DNA of 64,000 bases, from positions 2,604,001 to 2,668,000 of the forward strand of contig NZ_CP115960.1 of the NCBI RefSeq assembly GCF_027941955.1. Direction: 5' to 3'. This DNA is from Sphingomonas sp. 7/4-4. GTDB taxonomy: Bacteria > Pseudomonadota > Alphaproteobacteria > Sphingomonadales > Sphingomonadaceae. Within the stretch, counting starts at the first letter, position 1. Each line of letters begins with the position of its first letter. Below the pieces are notes generated by a model, which searched no databases, was not told where the DNA came from, and saw only the letters and a list, made by a program, of their open reading frames with translations. The position numbers and the translations under genes were made by a program. Shown here one piece after another: positions 41,758 through 52,003 of the stretch.

Positions 41758-43304
41758 ATGTATACCATCAGGGCCGAAGCCTCCGGCGCCTTTTTCGACG
41801 GTGTGACCGACGATACGGACGCGCTCAAGCGGGCAATCTCCGCTGCCGGCGCGGTCTACAACGGCGTCCTCGAATTGCCCGCCGGCATTGCCATCATCAG
41901 CGGCACGCTCGATCTTCGGGGGCAATACATCACCATCCGCGGGGCAGGCTATGCCAAGACGAAGCTGCTCGCCAGGGGTGCGCTGACCATCATGCTCGAC
42001 GCGGGCGACGGTTGGGACGATCAAGAAGGCACCAGCGATGTCATCTATTCGCCGCTTGTGCTCGACGGATTTACGATCGACGGCAACAACAGTATAGTCG
42101 CTCCGGTCGGCACTGCGGAGACTGGCGTCCGCATCAGTCATCGCCACAACAGCGTTTTTTCCAATCTCGTCGTCCAGAATTGTGCGACGGGCGTGCTCGA
42201 GCGCGATACTTGGCTCTCGCGTCGCTATAACTGTCGCTCCGAATCGTGCGGGGTTGGTTGGCACCTGCTGGGATCGAATCATGCCAGCATCTTCGAGGGT
42301 TGCAGCTTCAACGGCGCGAGCCACACCCACCTGCTGATCGACAGCCAAGGCACGGCGATCGACGGCAATCAGGCGCTCACCTTTCAGACGTGCGATGTCG
42401 AGTTCAGCCGCGCCGGGAGCACTGCGCGGGGCGTTGTCATCGCCGAAGGGGCGCTCGCCCGGTTCGAGGGCTGCTATCTCGGTGAAAACGTCACAGGCCC
42501 GATCCTGACCAACAGCGGGCACACCCAAATCGAGGGGGCGTAATCTACTTTGGCAACCAGCCGGCCAGCAAAGGCATCACCTGTCTGGAGGGGCGCGTCG
42601 TCGTCAACGGGAGCGGCCTTTACGGCAATGACACGGCCGGTGCAGCGAGCTTTGGCACGCTGGTAGCGGGCAATGCCGTTTCAGATAAGAACCGCGGCCG
42701 CGTCAAGTTTTACTGACGTCCGCAGCCAATTTCCCATCGCTTCCGAGAACGCGATCGAGGGCGATCCGCTCGACTATGGCCCGGCCGCACATGTCTTTGC
42801 GCCGCGTCTCGGTCGAATGTACCAGCCGTTCTTCTTCAATGCGACCGGCACGTCCAGTCTGGGTACCGACGCCACCGCGAACTCGCTCACCGTTGCTTGT
42901 ACCAGCTCGTCGGCGACCAATCGGTCATCGGAATGTCGGCTCCCCTGACGGGTACCGACTGGCGCCGTGGCGAGCCCTTCTATCTGGTCGTGGTCTACGA
43001 GGCGACGCAGGATGTGGTTGTGCGCTTGTCCGCCGGGGCGGGTGGCACATTGCCACTCGCGCCGTTGGCCGTTCTGCCTGCGACTGCGACCGCCAAAACC
43101 TATGTCCGGGTCGATATCGATGCGACCGACGAAGCCGTCAGCGTCATCGAGTTGTTCGTACAGCTCGCCCCCGATGCGGATGAAGCAGGCCAGAGCCTGA
43201 CGCTGCACGAGCTATTCCTCGCCGACAGTTCAGTCGTAGGCCATCACGCTCAAAGTTCGAGCGCCTCGAGCGCGGGTGCCGTCGCGAACCTTCTGAAGTG
43301 CTGA
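41758..43304 (+). CDS. Right-handed beta-helix protein, tailspike / pectate-lyase-3-like (three frame breaks)
   Basis: ATG 41758 follows AGGAGC. Residues 1-35 carry the head of the Pectate_lyase_3 (GH28-related) fold: DGVTDDTDALKRAISAAG, then a beta-helix with LELPAGIAIISGTLDLRG, LVLDGFTIDGNN and FEGCSFNGASHTHL. Three frame breaks follow. A G is missing at 42534-42538, a T is extra (or two bases are missing) at 42708-42711, and a G is missing near 42895. Mending them gives one 515-residue protein ending AGAVANLLKC. The C-terminal part (from about residue 320) has a carbohydrate-binding look (GRMYQPFFFNATG, FYLVVVYEA, LTLHELFLAD). There is no signal peptide and there are no phage genes nearby. 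A polysaccharide-binding or depolymerising role is inferred from the fold. Confidence 0.7.
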
Positions 43305-43574
43305 CGGCCGCACGCGTCCAATCGACTGCGGTCTCGGTGGAATACCCGGCGCCGTTGTGAAGTTGGCGGCCGGTGGGACGGGAAGCTCTCGTTCTGCCGG
43401 CCCCCAATCAATAAGATTACGCGTCCTTTACGATCATGCCACTCGGCGTCCAGCGCAACTGCGCCAACAATTGTCAGCGAACGACGAGAATCAGGATTGG
43501 AGACCGGCAGCTGCAGGGAGCCCAAGGCGTGATAGCCGTTACACGGTGGCGGGTGCGGGCCACCAGCGAATGCC

Positions 43575-45596
43575 TCAGCCTGGGACCGCGCGAAAGCGGA
43601 TCGCCGTACCGCCGCCGGGTTGCAACGCCAGATCGAGCACATCCTTGCTGGTAACGCTGCGCCTTTCGATGCGCAGGGCCTGCGGATTGGTGCGGTAGTC
43701 CGCACCCGGTGCGTCGGCATAGATCTGCGCCTCATAGCTCTTGCCTGGCGCCAGGAAATCAAGCGGCAGGTGCAGCGTGCGCGCGTTCTCGTCGGTGATG
43801 GCGCCGAGATACCAGTCCGCGCCGCCGCGCTGCTGGCGCGCCACGACGACGAAGTCGCCGATCTCGGACTGCAATGTGCGCGACTGCTCCCAGTCGGTGG
43901 GCACATCCTTGATGAACTGGAAGGCTTCGGGGCGCGCCTCGTAATTCTCGGGCAGGTCCGCCGCCATCTGCACCGGCGAATAGAGCACCACATATTCGGC
44001 CAGCTGCGTCGCGAGCGTCGACTGGACCCGGCGGGTCAGCTCGGTCTGGCCATGGGCGAGATCGAAGATGCCGGGAGTGAAGTCCATCGGCCCCGCGAGC
44101 ATCCGCGTGAACGGGAGGATGGTGAGGTGCTCGGGCGGGTTGGTCGGCACGCCCCAGGCATTGAACTCCTGCCCACGCGCGCCTTCGCGGCTGACCATGT
44201 TGGGCCAGGTGCGCCTGAGCCCGGTATCCTTGACCGGCTCGTGCGCGTCGATCGCGATATGGTGCTTCGCCGCGACCTCGGCGACGCGGAGATGGTGGCG
44301 GACCATATATTGGCCGGCGAACCATTGCTTGCCGCCTGCCGCATCCACGATCTCGCCGCTGTGGCGGACATAGCCGGTCTTGACCAGGCCGACGCCGAGC
44401 CTAGCGTACATGGCCATCGCGTCTTCCAGCTGCGCCTCGTAATTCTCGACTGCGCCGGCGGTCTCGTGGTGGCCGATCAGCCGCACGCCCTTTTCGCGCG
44501 CATAAGCCGCGAGCGCCGGCGCGTCGAAATCGGGATAAGCGTGCGTGAAGCTGAACTTCTCGCCATTGGCGATCCAGTCGCCGTCCCAGCCCTGGTTCCA
44601 GCCTTCGACCAGCACGCCATCGAAGCCGTTCTTCGCGGCGAAATCCACGTAACGCTTGACGTTGGCGGTATTGGCGCCGTGACGCCAGCCGCTGCCCCAG
44701 GTCGAGTGGTTGAGGTGCATCTCCCACCAGATCCCGACATATTTCCCGGGCTTGAACCATGAGACGTCGCCCAGTTTGTTGGGCGCGTTGAGATTGAGCT
44801 CGATCCGACTATCCGCGAGGGCGGCGGGGGAATCGCCGATCAGCACAGTGCGCCACGGTGTGGTGAACGGTCCGGTCTTGTCGGCCGCGCTCCCGTCGGG
44901 CGCAGGCATCAGCGACGCGGTGAGCGTTCCCGTGCCGTTGCCGGCGAGCAGCATACTGGGGAAATCGATCAGCGCGGCTTCGTGGAAGGCGAGATAGACG
45001 CCATTGTCGCCCTTGAGCGTGAGCGGCGTTTCGGCCAGCGTGATCCGGCGCGCATCGGTCTGGGTATAGAGATATTCGTCGCGTTCCTGGCCGAGCGCCT
45101 GATACCACCACGCCTGATTGCGGCCGATCGGGCGAAACTGGGTATTATCGGCGGTTACCTTGACCCGCTGTCCGGCGGGGATCGCGCCATAGCCGTAGCG
45201 CAGCCCGATGCCGTCGTCGAACAGACGGAAGGTGACGTCCACCGCACGGCTGAGCGGCGTGTCGCCTGCCAGCGTGACGATCAGTTCGTCGTGGCGGTCG
45301 CGGATCACCCGTTGCTCGCCCCAGGGCTGCTCCCAGCTGGTATCCACCGAGCTGCGCCGCGGATCGAGGAGCGCAGTGAAACGCGCGGCAGGCTCGCCCC
45401 GGAAGCTCAGGCCCAGCGCGCCCGGCGCGAGCACCGGCACGCCGCGGCGACTGACTTCGTACACCGCCTTGCCTTCGCGTACCTCGACGCACAGCTCGAT
45501 CACCTTGCCCGGCGACTGCGCGCACTCGCGCGCCTCGGCCGCGGCGATGCCCTGCGCGAGGACGGCGAGCGAGACGAAGGCACGGCGAACATGCAT
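43575..45596 (-). CDS. Glycoside hydrolase family 97 alpha-glucosidase-type enzyme
   Basis: A signal peptide (MHVRRAFVSLAVLAQGIAAAEA) leads a 673-residue three-domain protein. The N-terminal beta-super-sandwich is followed by a TIM barrel with YVGIWWEMHLNHSTWGSG, FDGVLVEGWNQGWDGDW and IGHHETAGAVENYEAQLEDA. MVSREGARGQEFNAWG contains the Glu pair used by inverting members. At the place where retaining members have an Asp nucleophile the sequence is GLVKTGYVR, so I expect the inverting, SusB-like alpha-glucosidase type (from memory of the family). It follows the TonB receptor gene and a hairpin and should act in the periplasm. Confidence 0.88.
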   Translation of the reverse strand: MHVRRAFVSLAVLAQGIAAAEARECAQSPGKVIELCVEVREGKAVYEVSRRGVPVLAPGALGLSFRGEPAARFTALLDPRRSSVDTSWEQPWGEQRVIRDRHDELIVTLAGDTPLSRAVDVTFRLFDDGIGLRYGYGAIPAGQRVKVTADNTQFRPIGRNQAWWYQALGQERDEYLYTQTDARRITLAETPLTLKGDNGVYLAFHEAALIDFPSMLLAGNGTGTLTASLMPAPDGSAADKTGPFTTPWRTVLIGDSPAALADSRIELNLNAPNKLGDVSWFKPGKYVGIWWEMHLNHSTWGSGWRHGANTANVKRYVDFAAKNGFDGVLVEGWNQGWDGDWIANGEKFSFTHAYPDFDAPALAAYAREKGVRLIGHHETAGAVENYEAQLEDAMAMYARLGVGLVKTGYVRHSGEIVDAAGGKQWFAGQYMVRHHLRVAEVAAKHHIAIDAHEPVKDTGLRRTWPNMVSREGARGQEFNAWGVPTNPPEHLTILPFTRMLAGPMDFTPGIFDLAHGQTELTRRVQSTLATQLAEYVVLYSPVQMAADLPENYEARPEAFQFIKDVPTDWEQSRTLQSEIGDFVVVARQQRGGADWYLGAITDENARTLHLPLDFLAPGKSYEAQIYADAPGADYRTNPQALRIERRSVTSKDVLDLALQPGGGTAIRFRAVPG

Positions 45597-45628
45597 GGTG
45601 AAATCCTTTGCTGAGCCCTGAAAAATAC

Positions 45629-45658
45629 GCGCCGCCGCAGGGGTTTTTGCGGCGGCGC
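45629..45658 (-). terminator. Intercistronic hairpin with T-run between receptor and GH97 genes
   Basis: GCGCCGCCGCA (45629-45639) pairs with TGCGGCGGCGC (45648-45658). On the minus strand, the direction of transcription, TATTTTTC follows. It is a Rho-independent terminator or a stabilising hairpin that would lower GH97 expression relative to the receptor. Confidence 0.75.
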
Positions 45659-45670
45659 GAAGGAGGGTCT

Positions 45671-48600
45671 TCAGAACTTGGCGCGGACGCCGAACTGGAA
45701 GCGGCGGTCGACGCGGCTCCACGCGGAGTCGAGATAAACCGGCCGGGCATCCGGGGTCTGCGGCGAGTCGCCGAAGATCTGCTGCTGATACACACTGGTC
45801 GTGTTGAGCAGGTTCGATGCGTCGACCGACAATTCGAGGAAGCGATTGACCGAGAGACGCAGCGATCCGTCGAGGAAGCCCGAAGCCTTTTGGAACACCG
45901 GCAAGCCGATGCAGCAATCGAGATTCTGCGTCAGATAGCGTGAGCGCCAGTTATAGGCGAGGCGGAAGCCCACCGGCCCCTTCTCGTACAGCGCGACCGC
46001 GTTGAACGTGTGATCGGAGATGCCGGCAAGCCGATGCGAGTCGAGCACCGATCCAGTGCCGCCCAGCGATTGCTGGCCCGCGCCGAACGCACCGACATCG
46101 CCGCTCGACGAGGCCGTGAACAGGTTCGAGTTGTTGATTCCCGACTGGTGGACATAGGTGTAGTTGAGCTGCGCGCCGAGCCCGCTCAGCACCCCGGGCA
46201 GGAAGTCGAAGAACGACTGGAAGGCCGCTTCGAACCCCATCAGCTCGCCACCATCGTCCGTATTCGCCGGCCCGAGGATACGCACCGCCTGGGCGGAGCC
46301 GTTGTTGGTCAGCGTGCGATCGAACTGACCGAAGCTGATCGAATTCTTGAGCTTCTTGTAGAAGCCGGTGAGCGTCAGCGACGAGCTGCGGCCCATATAG
46401 CGTTCCAGCGACAGATCGAACTGGTCGGCGATGACAGGCTTGAGCGCCGCATTCCCCGAATTGGCCTGGAACACGAAATTATAGCCGGTGACGTTGGCCG
46501 CAGTGTGCGCCGCGGTCGGCGAGTTATAGACGATATAGGGCGAATCCGGTCCGGTGTTGATCACCGGCGCGTTGATCGCCAGCGTGTTGCGCAGATAGCC
46601 GAATTCGGGCCGCGACATCGCGCGCGAATAGGCGAAGCGGAGGAAGTCCTTGTCGCTGAGCCCGAAGCGGATGTTGAAGCTCGGCAGCCACTGGGTGTGC
46701 GACCCCTTGTAGCTGTCGACCGTCGCGGCGCCGTTGGCGAAGGCGCGCACCGCCGGCGTCAGGTAGCAGGAAGGATTGACGATCGCAGTGCCCGAGAGTG
46801 GCGTGCCGCATGCCGGCAGATTGTTGAAGATGGTTGCCACGGGGAAAGCGAGGCTGCCGTCGCTGGTCTCGCGGGTATTGACCACGCGGAGACCGATATT
46901 GCCGACCACGCTCATCCCGCCGATCGTCTTGTCGTCGCCGCCGAAGCGCATCATCAGATACGCCGCCTTGGTCTGCTCGCGCACCTTGAGGATCTCGCCC
47001 GGCGTGAAGCAGTCGTCGACCGTGGCTTCGGCGCGGTCGCAGATCGCCGTATAGCCCGACGGGACCGGCGAGTTGGTGGCAGCGCCGCTCAACGAACCGA
47101 TCAGCTTGCTGAAGTCCTTGAGCGTGTCGCGGTTGAGGAAGACGAGCGGTCCGTTGGGGAAGACCTTCCCGTCATAGAAATCCCCCATCGCATAGGATTC
47201 CCAGATCCCCGCGCCATAGCCCTTGAAGGGCGCATGCCCGGCATTGCCGCCACAATTGCCGGTGTTTGTGGGATAGGCGCCGCCGGTAGTGTTGTCGGCA
47301 TTGAAGCCCGGGCCGTTGCAATACCAGGGGGCCGCGATCGGGGTCCAGTTGAAGGTCGAATAGCGGACGTTCTGCTTGCGGTCGGCGTAACGGACACCGC
47401 CCTTGATCGAATCGAACCAGCCGTCGTCGCCAAATTCATATTCGAGGTCGCCGCGCAGCGCGACTTCGGTCGCGTCATTGTCCTCGACATGGCCCTGGAT
47501 GAACGGGATCCAGTAATTATGCGCATTGGCGAGCCCGCCGGTCGCGTAATTCACGTTCGAGCCGGGCAGATACGCGATCTGGGGGTTCCGTTCTCGTTGG
47601 TGCTGTACTGGAAATTCGCCATCGAGCCCGAGGCGACGAGGATGTCGTTATTGTAGGTCGACGCATCGATATATTGCCCGTCGAGATTGGCGTGCAGCCG
47701 GTCCGAAATGTCCCATTTGAGATTGGCCGAGTAATCGCGCGTCCCTTCGCGGTGGGCGAAGTTGCGCGCCTCGTTCTCGAGATAGAGGCCGTCGCGGAGC
47801 GTGGTGCACACAGAAGGCGCGGCGCAATTGTTGACGAAGGGCATGCCGGGGATCGCCGAGCCGGCATTGATCGCCGCCTGGGTGCTCTCCCACGTGCCGC
47901 TGAAGCTGCCATGCCCCTGCGTCAGAATGCCCGACTGCAGCATGCCGTTGGCGCCGAACACCAATGCCCCAGTGCCGTCGGCTGGTCCCAGCACCGTCCC
48001 GGTGCGCGGATTGAAAGCGGGCGTGCCGAAATAGCCGCCCTCGAGCTTGGCGTGGCTGGCGCGCTCGAACCACGCATTGCGATAGTGCGAGTCGACATAT
48101 TGCAGCGTCGCGCGGACCGTGCCGGCATTGTTTTCATATTGCGCGGCAAGCGCGATGCCGCGGCGCTTGCGATCGTAATCGACTTCCGAAAAGCGGACGC
48201 CGTCCGGTGCATAGCGGAAGCCCGAGCCGCCGAACGGATTGGCGGTGCAATTGATGCTGCCGTCCGAAGTCACCGTGCCCGCGGCCGGAGTGCCGAAGCC
48301 GGCACCGCAATAGGTGTCGATCTTGTCCATGATCACGCTCTCGGTGCGCGTGACGACCTTGCTCTCGGCATAGCTGGCGAGCAGGCCGAACCGGCCGATC
48401 GGGGTTTCGAAGGTGTTGCTGATCAGCCCTGAGAATTCGGGGTCCAGCGATCCGAACGATCGCCATAATTCATCCGGAAGTTGCCGGTGACGGTCAGCCC
48501 CTTCTGATCGAAGGGCAGGCGGGTGCGCAGATTGACCGTGCCGGCAATGCCGCCCTCGATCATCTCCGCGGTCTGGTTCTTGTACGCATCGACGCCGGCG

Positions 48601-49085
48601 AGCAACTCGGGCGAGACGTCGTTGAACTGGAGCCCGCGCGCCGAATCCGCCGAGAAGCTGTCGCGCCCGTTGAATTCGGTGCGCACCTGCGTGAGGCCGC
48701 GGATCAGCACGCCGGTAGGCTCGCCCGAGGGTGCGTGCTGTCGTCGGCCGACTGGAGGCGGCTGACGGTGATGCCCGGCACGCGGGCCAGCGCCTCGGCC
48801 GCCGACTTGTCGGGGAAGGCGCCGATGTCGGTCGCGGTGATCGAGATCGACGAAGGTATCGGCGTTCCGCTTGATGTTCTGCGACGTATCCAGCGCGGCG
48901 CGCACACCGACCACGACGATGTCGGGCCCGGCCTCGCCTTCCGCTTCCGTCGGGCCCTGTTGTGCCTGCGCCTGGGCATCGGTCTGCGCCCGTGCGGCGG
49001 ATGCCGTGCCGATCGCGATCAGCGCGCAGAGCGAAACACCGCCGTGCAGCGCGCGAAACCGACGCGTGGAATTGAAACCCGTCAT
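45671..49085 (-). CDS. TonB-dependent receptor of a carbohydrate locus (four frame breaks)
   Basis: ATG 49085 starts a signal peptide (HGGVSLCALIAIGTASAARAQ). A linker with GPDIVVVGVRAALDTSQNIK follows, then the plug (TATDIGAFPDKSAAEALARV, GVLIRGLTQVRTEFNGRDSF) and the 22-strand barrel ending FQFGVRAKF. Breaks lie near 48848 (one extra base or two missing), at 48729-48731, 48439-48442 and 47581-47585 (one base missing each). Mending joins all parts to about 1138 aa. This receptor family (the long alphaproteobacterial sugar receptors) takes oligosaccharides through the outer membrane. GH97 downstream and an MFS carrier and LacI gene upstream point to alpha-glucosides. Confidence 0.88.
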
Positions 49086-49164
49086 GCATACCTCCCCATG
49101 TGCTCCGCTTTTCGCGGATGCGGTTCGGGTACGGCTATGCGCCGCCCCTCTCGGTTGCATTGAA

Positions 49165-49257
49165 TTGCGTAAATTTGCACAACTTGCAAGTGGCTTTTTT
49201 ACTAGCGTTGCTCGCTTATATTGTCTCTCCTACCAGAATATTTATGCAAATTTGCAT
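49165..49257. promoter_or_regulatory. LacI-type operators before the TonB receptor gene
   Basis: A perfect 14-bp palindrome ATGCAAATTTGCAT lies at 49244-49257, just past the MFS stop. A related site, TTGCGTAAATTTGCACAA, lies at 49165-49182, about 80 bp before the receptor start. The spacing and symmetry suit the LacI-family regulator encoded nearby. A weaker CTTGCAAAGC site occurs at the MFS start (about 50761). Confidence 0.55.
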
Positions 49258-50798
49258 TACGCGGGTGCCTTGGGAATGGTCAATGCCAGGCACGCGCCGA
49301 TCCCCAGCGCGAGTGCGGCGCTCGTCATTGCTCCGGCAGGAGCACCGTCGAACGGGATGCGCACCAGCGCCCCGAGCGTCGCCGCGGCGACGAGTTGGGG
49401 CAGCACGATGAAGATGTTGTGGATGCCCATATACACCCCCATCTTTCGTGCCGGCACGCCGTCCGACAGCATCGCATAAGGCAATGAGAGGATCGCTGCC
49501 CAGGCGATCCCGATGCCGATCGCGGGCAGCCAGAGGTCCGTCGCCCGCCCGAAGGTGGCGAAGCCGAGCAGCCCGAGCGCGCCACAGCCGAGACAAAGGG
49601 CATGGCAAGCGCGTCGCCCCACCCGACGGGCGGCCGCGGGTAAAACCAGCGCCACGAGCGCCGCCACGGCATTATATTCGGCGAACAGCATGCCGACCCA
49701 GTCGGCGCTGCGGCCATAGCCCGCCGAGGCGGGATCGCGGCTGGCGGGATCGAGCGCGGCGACCGCGGGAATCGCATAGACCCAGAGCGCGAACATCCCG
49801 AACCAGGTGAAAAACTGGACCAGCGCCAGCCGCTTGAGCACCAGCGGCATGTGAAGGATGTCCTCGACGATCACCACCATGCCGATCGACCTGCGCCCGC
49901 GCCGGCGCAGCGCCACCGCCGCGAGCTGGAGCAGCCCGAACACCGCGGCGATGCCGGCCATAAGATAGAGCTCGCGCGGCGCCCGCAGTGCCGCGGTCAG
50001 CCCGGCGAGCAGCGCTCCGCCCAGCGCCCATGCGCCGCCGCTGAACGCCAGCGCCGCCGCCCCGCTCGCGGTCGGCACGTCGGGATGCGCGATATCGCCG
50101 GGACCGGCGAGCTGCCCGGGCGGGCGCTCGCGCGTGGTCGCGACCGACCAGACGACGGTCACCACTAGCACCACCGCACCCACCGCGTAAGCGGCGGCAA
50201 CCGTATCGCCCCTGCCCCCCACGCCGAACCAGTTGGTCAGCATCCAGGGCAGCGCCGAGGCGAATACCGCGCCTGCGCCGATGAAGAACACCTGCAGCGC
50301 GAATGCCGAAGTCCGTTGCGGCTCGGGCAAGGTATCGGCGACCAACGCGCGAAACGGTTCCATCGCGATGTTGATCGACGCAGTGAGCACCCACAGCATC
50401 AGGCAGGCCGACCAGAGCGTCGTGACGCTCGGCATCGCCAGCAGCGCCAGCGCAGTGAGCAAGGCACCGGCGAGGATATAGGGCCTGCGCCGCCCGAGCC
50501 GGCCCCAGGTGCGATCGCTCAGATGCCCGACGACCGGCTGGACGAGCAGCCCGGTGATCGGCGCCGCGATCCACAGCAAGGCCAGCTCGTCGACATTCGC
50601 GCCGAGCGTCTGGAAGATGCGGCTGGTGTTGACGTTCTGCAGGCCCCAGACGATCTGGACGCCGAACAGGCCGAGGCACATATTCCATAAATGCCATGCG
50701 GCACCGCGCGGCGCGGCGGCGCGACCGGGACCCCGGCTTCTGCCGACCGCCTCCTGATCGCTTGCAAAGCCCCCTCCCGATGCGCTACTATGCCGCAT
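49257..50798 (-). CDS. MFS sugar transporter, SLC45/sucrose-carrier-like
   Basis: The 513-residue protein has about twelve helices. [28 protein letters not shown] and the motif [20 protein letters not shown] after helix 2 (cited as [14 protein letters not shown]) are the marks of the glycoside-pentoside or SLC45-type sugar carriers. The C-terminal half has IPYAML-like [25 protein letters not shown] 50798 gives about 30 residues before the first helix. It stands between the TonB receptor and the LacI gene and would carry the imported sugar across the inner membrane. Confidence 0.85.
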   Translation of the reverse strand: MRHSSASGGGFASDQEAVGRSRGPGRAAAPRGAAWHLWNMCLGLFGVQIVWGLQNVNTSRIFQTLGANVDELALLWIAAPITGLLVQPVVGHLSDRTWGRLGRRRPYILAGALLTALALLAMPSVTTLWSACLMLWVLTASINIAMEPFRALVADTLPEPQRTSAFALQVFFIGAGAVFASALPWMLTNWFGVGGRGDTVAAAYAVGAVVLVVTVVWSVATTRERPPGQLAGPGDIAHPDVPTASGAAALAFSGGAWALGGALLAGLTAALRAPRELYLMAGIAAVFGLLQLAAVALRRRGRRSIGMVVIVEDILHMPLVLKRLALVQFFTWFGMFALWVYAIPAVAALDPASRDPASAGYGRSADWVGMLFAEYNAVAALVALVLPAAARRVGRRACHALCLGCGALGLLGFATFGRATDLWLPAIGIGIAWAAILSLPYAMLSDGVPARKMGVYMGIHNIFIVLPQLVAAATLGALVRIPFDGAPAGAMTSAALALGIGACLALTIPKAPA

Positions 50799-50824
50799 TC
50801 GGCGTTGCCGTAAGTCTGGGTCCG

Positions 50825-51838
50825 ATGGGTAGCAATAGCAACAACAATACCACCCTGCAGGATCTGGCGACGCTGGCGGGCGTGTCGGTGTCTACGGTGT
50901 CGCGTGCGCTCAACGACCACCCGTTGATCAGCACCCGGACCAAGCAGCGCGTCTGGGCACTGGCGCGCGATCACGACTATCCGTTCAAGCCCACCATGCC
51001 CTCGGGCCCGATCGGGGCAGTGGGATCGATCGCGATCGTCACGCCGGTGATGCGCGGCCGGCCGCTGCCGCTGTCGCACCCTTTCTTCCTCGAGCTGCTC
51101 GCCAATATCGGCGAGGCGGCGCGCGAGCGCGACTGCGACTTCACCGTCAGCCATACCGCGCCGACCAGCTTCGACGATCTGATCGTCGCGACGACGACCA
51201 GCCGCGCGGACGGCGTGATCTTCCTCGGCCAGTCCGTGCTCCACGACGAGTTCAATCGTCTTGCCGGGACCAATGCGCGCTTCGTGGTCTGGGGTGCGCA
51301 ACTTCCCGGCCAGCTCTACTGTTCGATCGGGTCGGACAATCTCCTCGGTGGCGGGCGCGCGACGCGGCACCTGGTGCGGCTCGGGCGGCGCCGGATCCTG
51401 TTCCTCGGCGGCAGCGACCCCGAGGCGATGCAGCGCCGCCGCGGCTATATGGAAGCGCTCACCGAGAGCGGGCTCGAAACGGACCCGGAACTGATCGTCT
51501 CGGTCGAGTTCGAGCTCGAATCGGCCTTTTCGGCGGTGAGCGGGTTGCTCAAGCGCGGCGTCGTGTTCGACGGCGTCGTAGCGGCAAGCGACCTGATCGC
51601 GCTCGGCGCGATCCAGGCGTTGCGGCACGGGGGCAGATCAGTGCCGCAGGACGTCTCGGTGGTCGGCTATGACGACATGCTGCTCAGCCGGCTGAGCACG
51701 CCGACGCTCAGCACGGTGCGGCAAGACACGTTCGCCGCGGGCCGCCTGCTCGTCTCGCGGATCATGGACAAGGACGATCACCAGGAAAGCAAGCGGCTGC
51801 CCACCGAACTGATCATCCGCGAGTCTTGCGGCGGGTAG
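50825..51838 (+). CDS. LacI-family transcriptional regulator
   Basis: The helix-turn-helix is TLQDLATLAGVSVSTVSRAL with the hinge DYPFKP. The periplasmic-binding-like effector domain includes RADGVIFLGQSVLHDEF and VPQDVSVVGYDDMLLSRLSTP. ATG 50825 is used; ATG 50780 is a possible earlier start. Length is 337 aa. It is divergent from the MFS gene and 26 bp from it, so it probably controls the MFS-TonB-GH97 set through the TTGCAAATTTGCA sites. Confidence 0.9.
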   Translation: MGSNSNNNTTLQDLATLAGVSVSTVSRALNDHPLISTRTKQRVWALARDHDYPFKPTMPSGPIGAVGSIAIVTPVMRGRPLPLSHPFFLELLANIGEAARERDCDFTVSHTAPTSFDDLIVATTTSRADGVIFLGQSVLHDEFNRLAGTNARFVVWGAQLPGQLYCSIGSDNLLGGGRATRHLVRLGRRRILFLGGSDPEAMQRRRGYMEALTESGLETDPELIVSVEFELESAFSAVSGLLKRGVVFDGVVAASDLIALGAIQALRHGGRSVPQDVSVVGYDDMLLSRLSTPTLSTVRQDTFAAGRLLVSRIMDKDDHQESKRLPTELIIRESCGG

Positions 51839-52003
51839 CGCGCGAAAACGCCCGTCTCTCGAACACGCACTCGAGTTGCTCAGTACGATGCAGAGCGACT
51901 TAGGTGGCAAGACGCCCGGACAAAGCGCGGAACATCTGCTGGAGTCTCTCCATTTCGCGCGTTCCCCGATCTCTTTATGGGCCTATTCACACTTGGCGTG
52001 GCG

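Noticed and set aside
41469..43574. Prophage around the beta-helix gene
   Set aside because: No integrase, capsid, tail, lysis or attachment-site features lie on either side.
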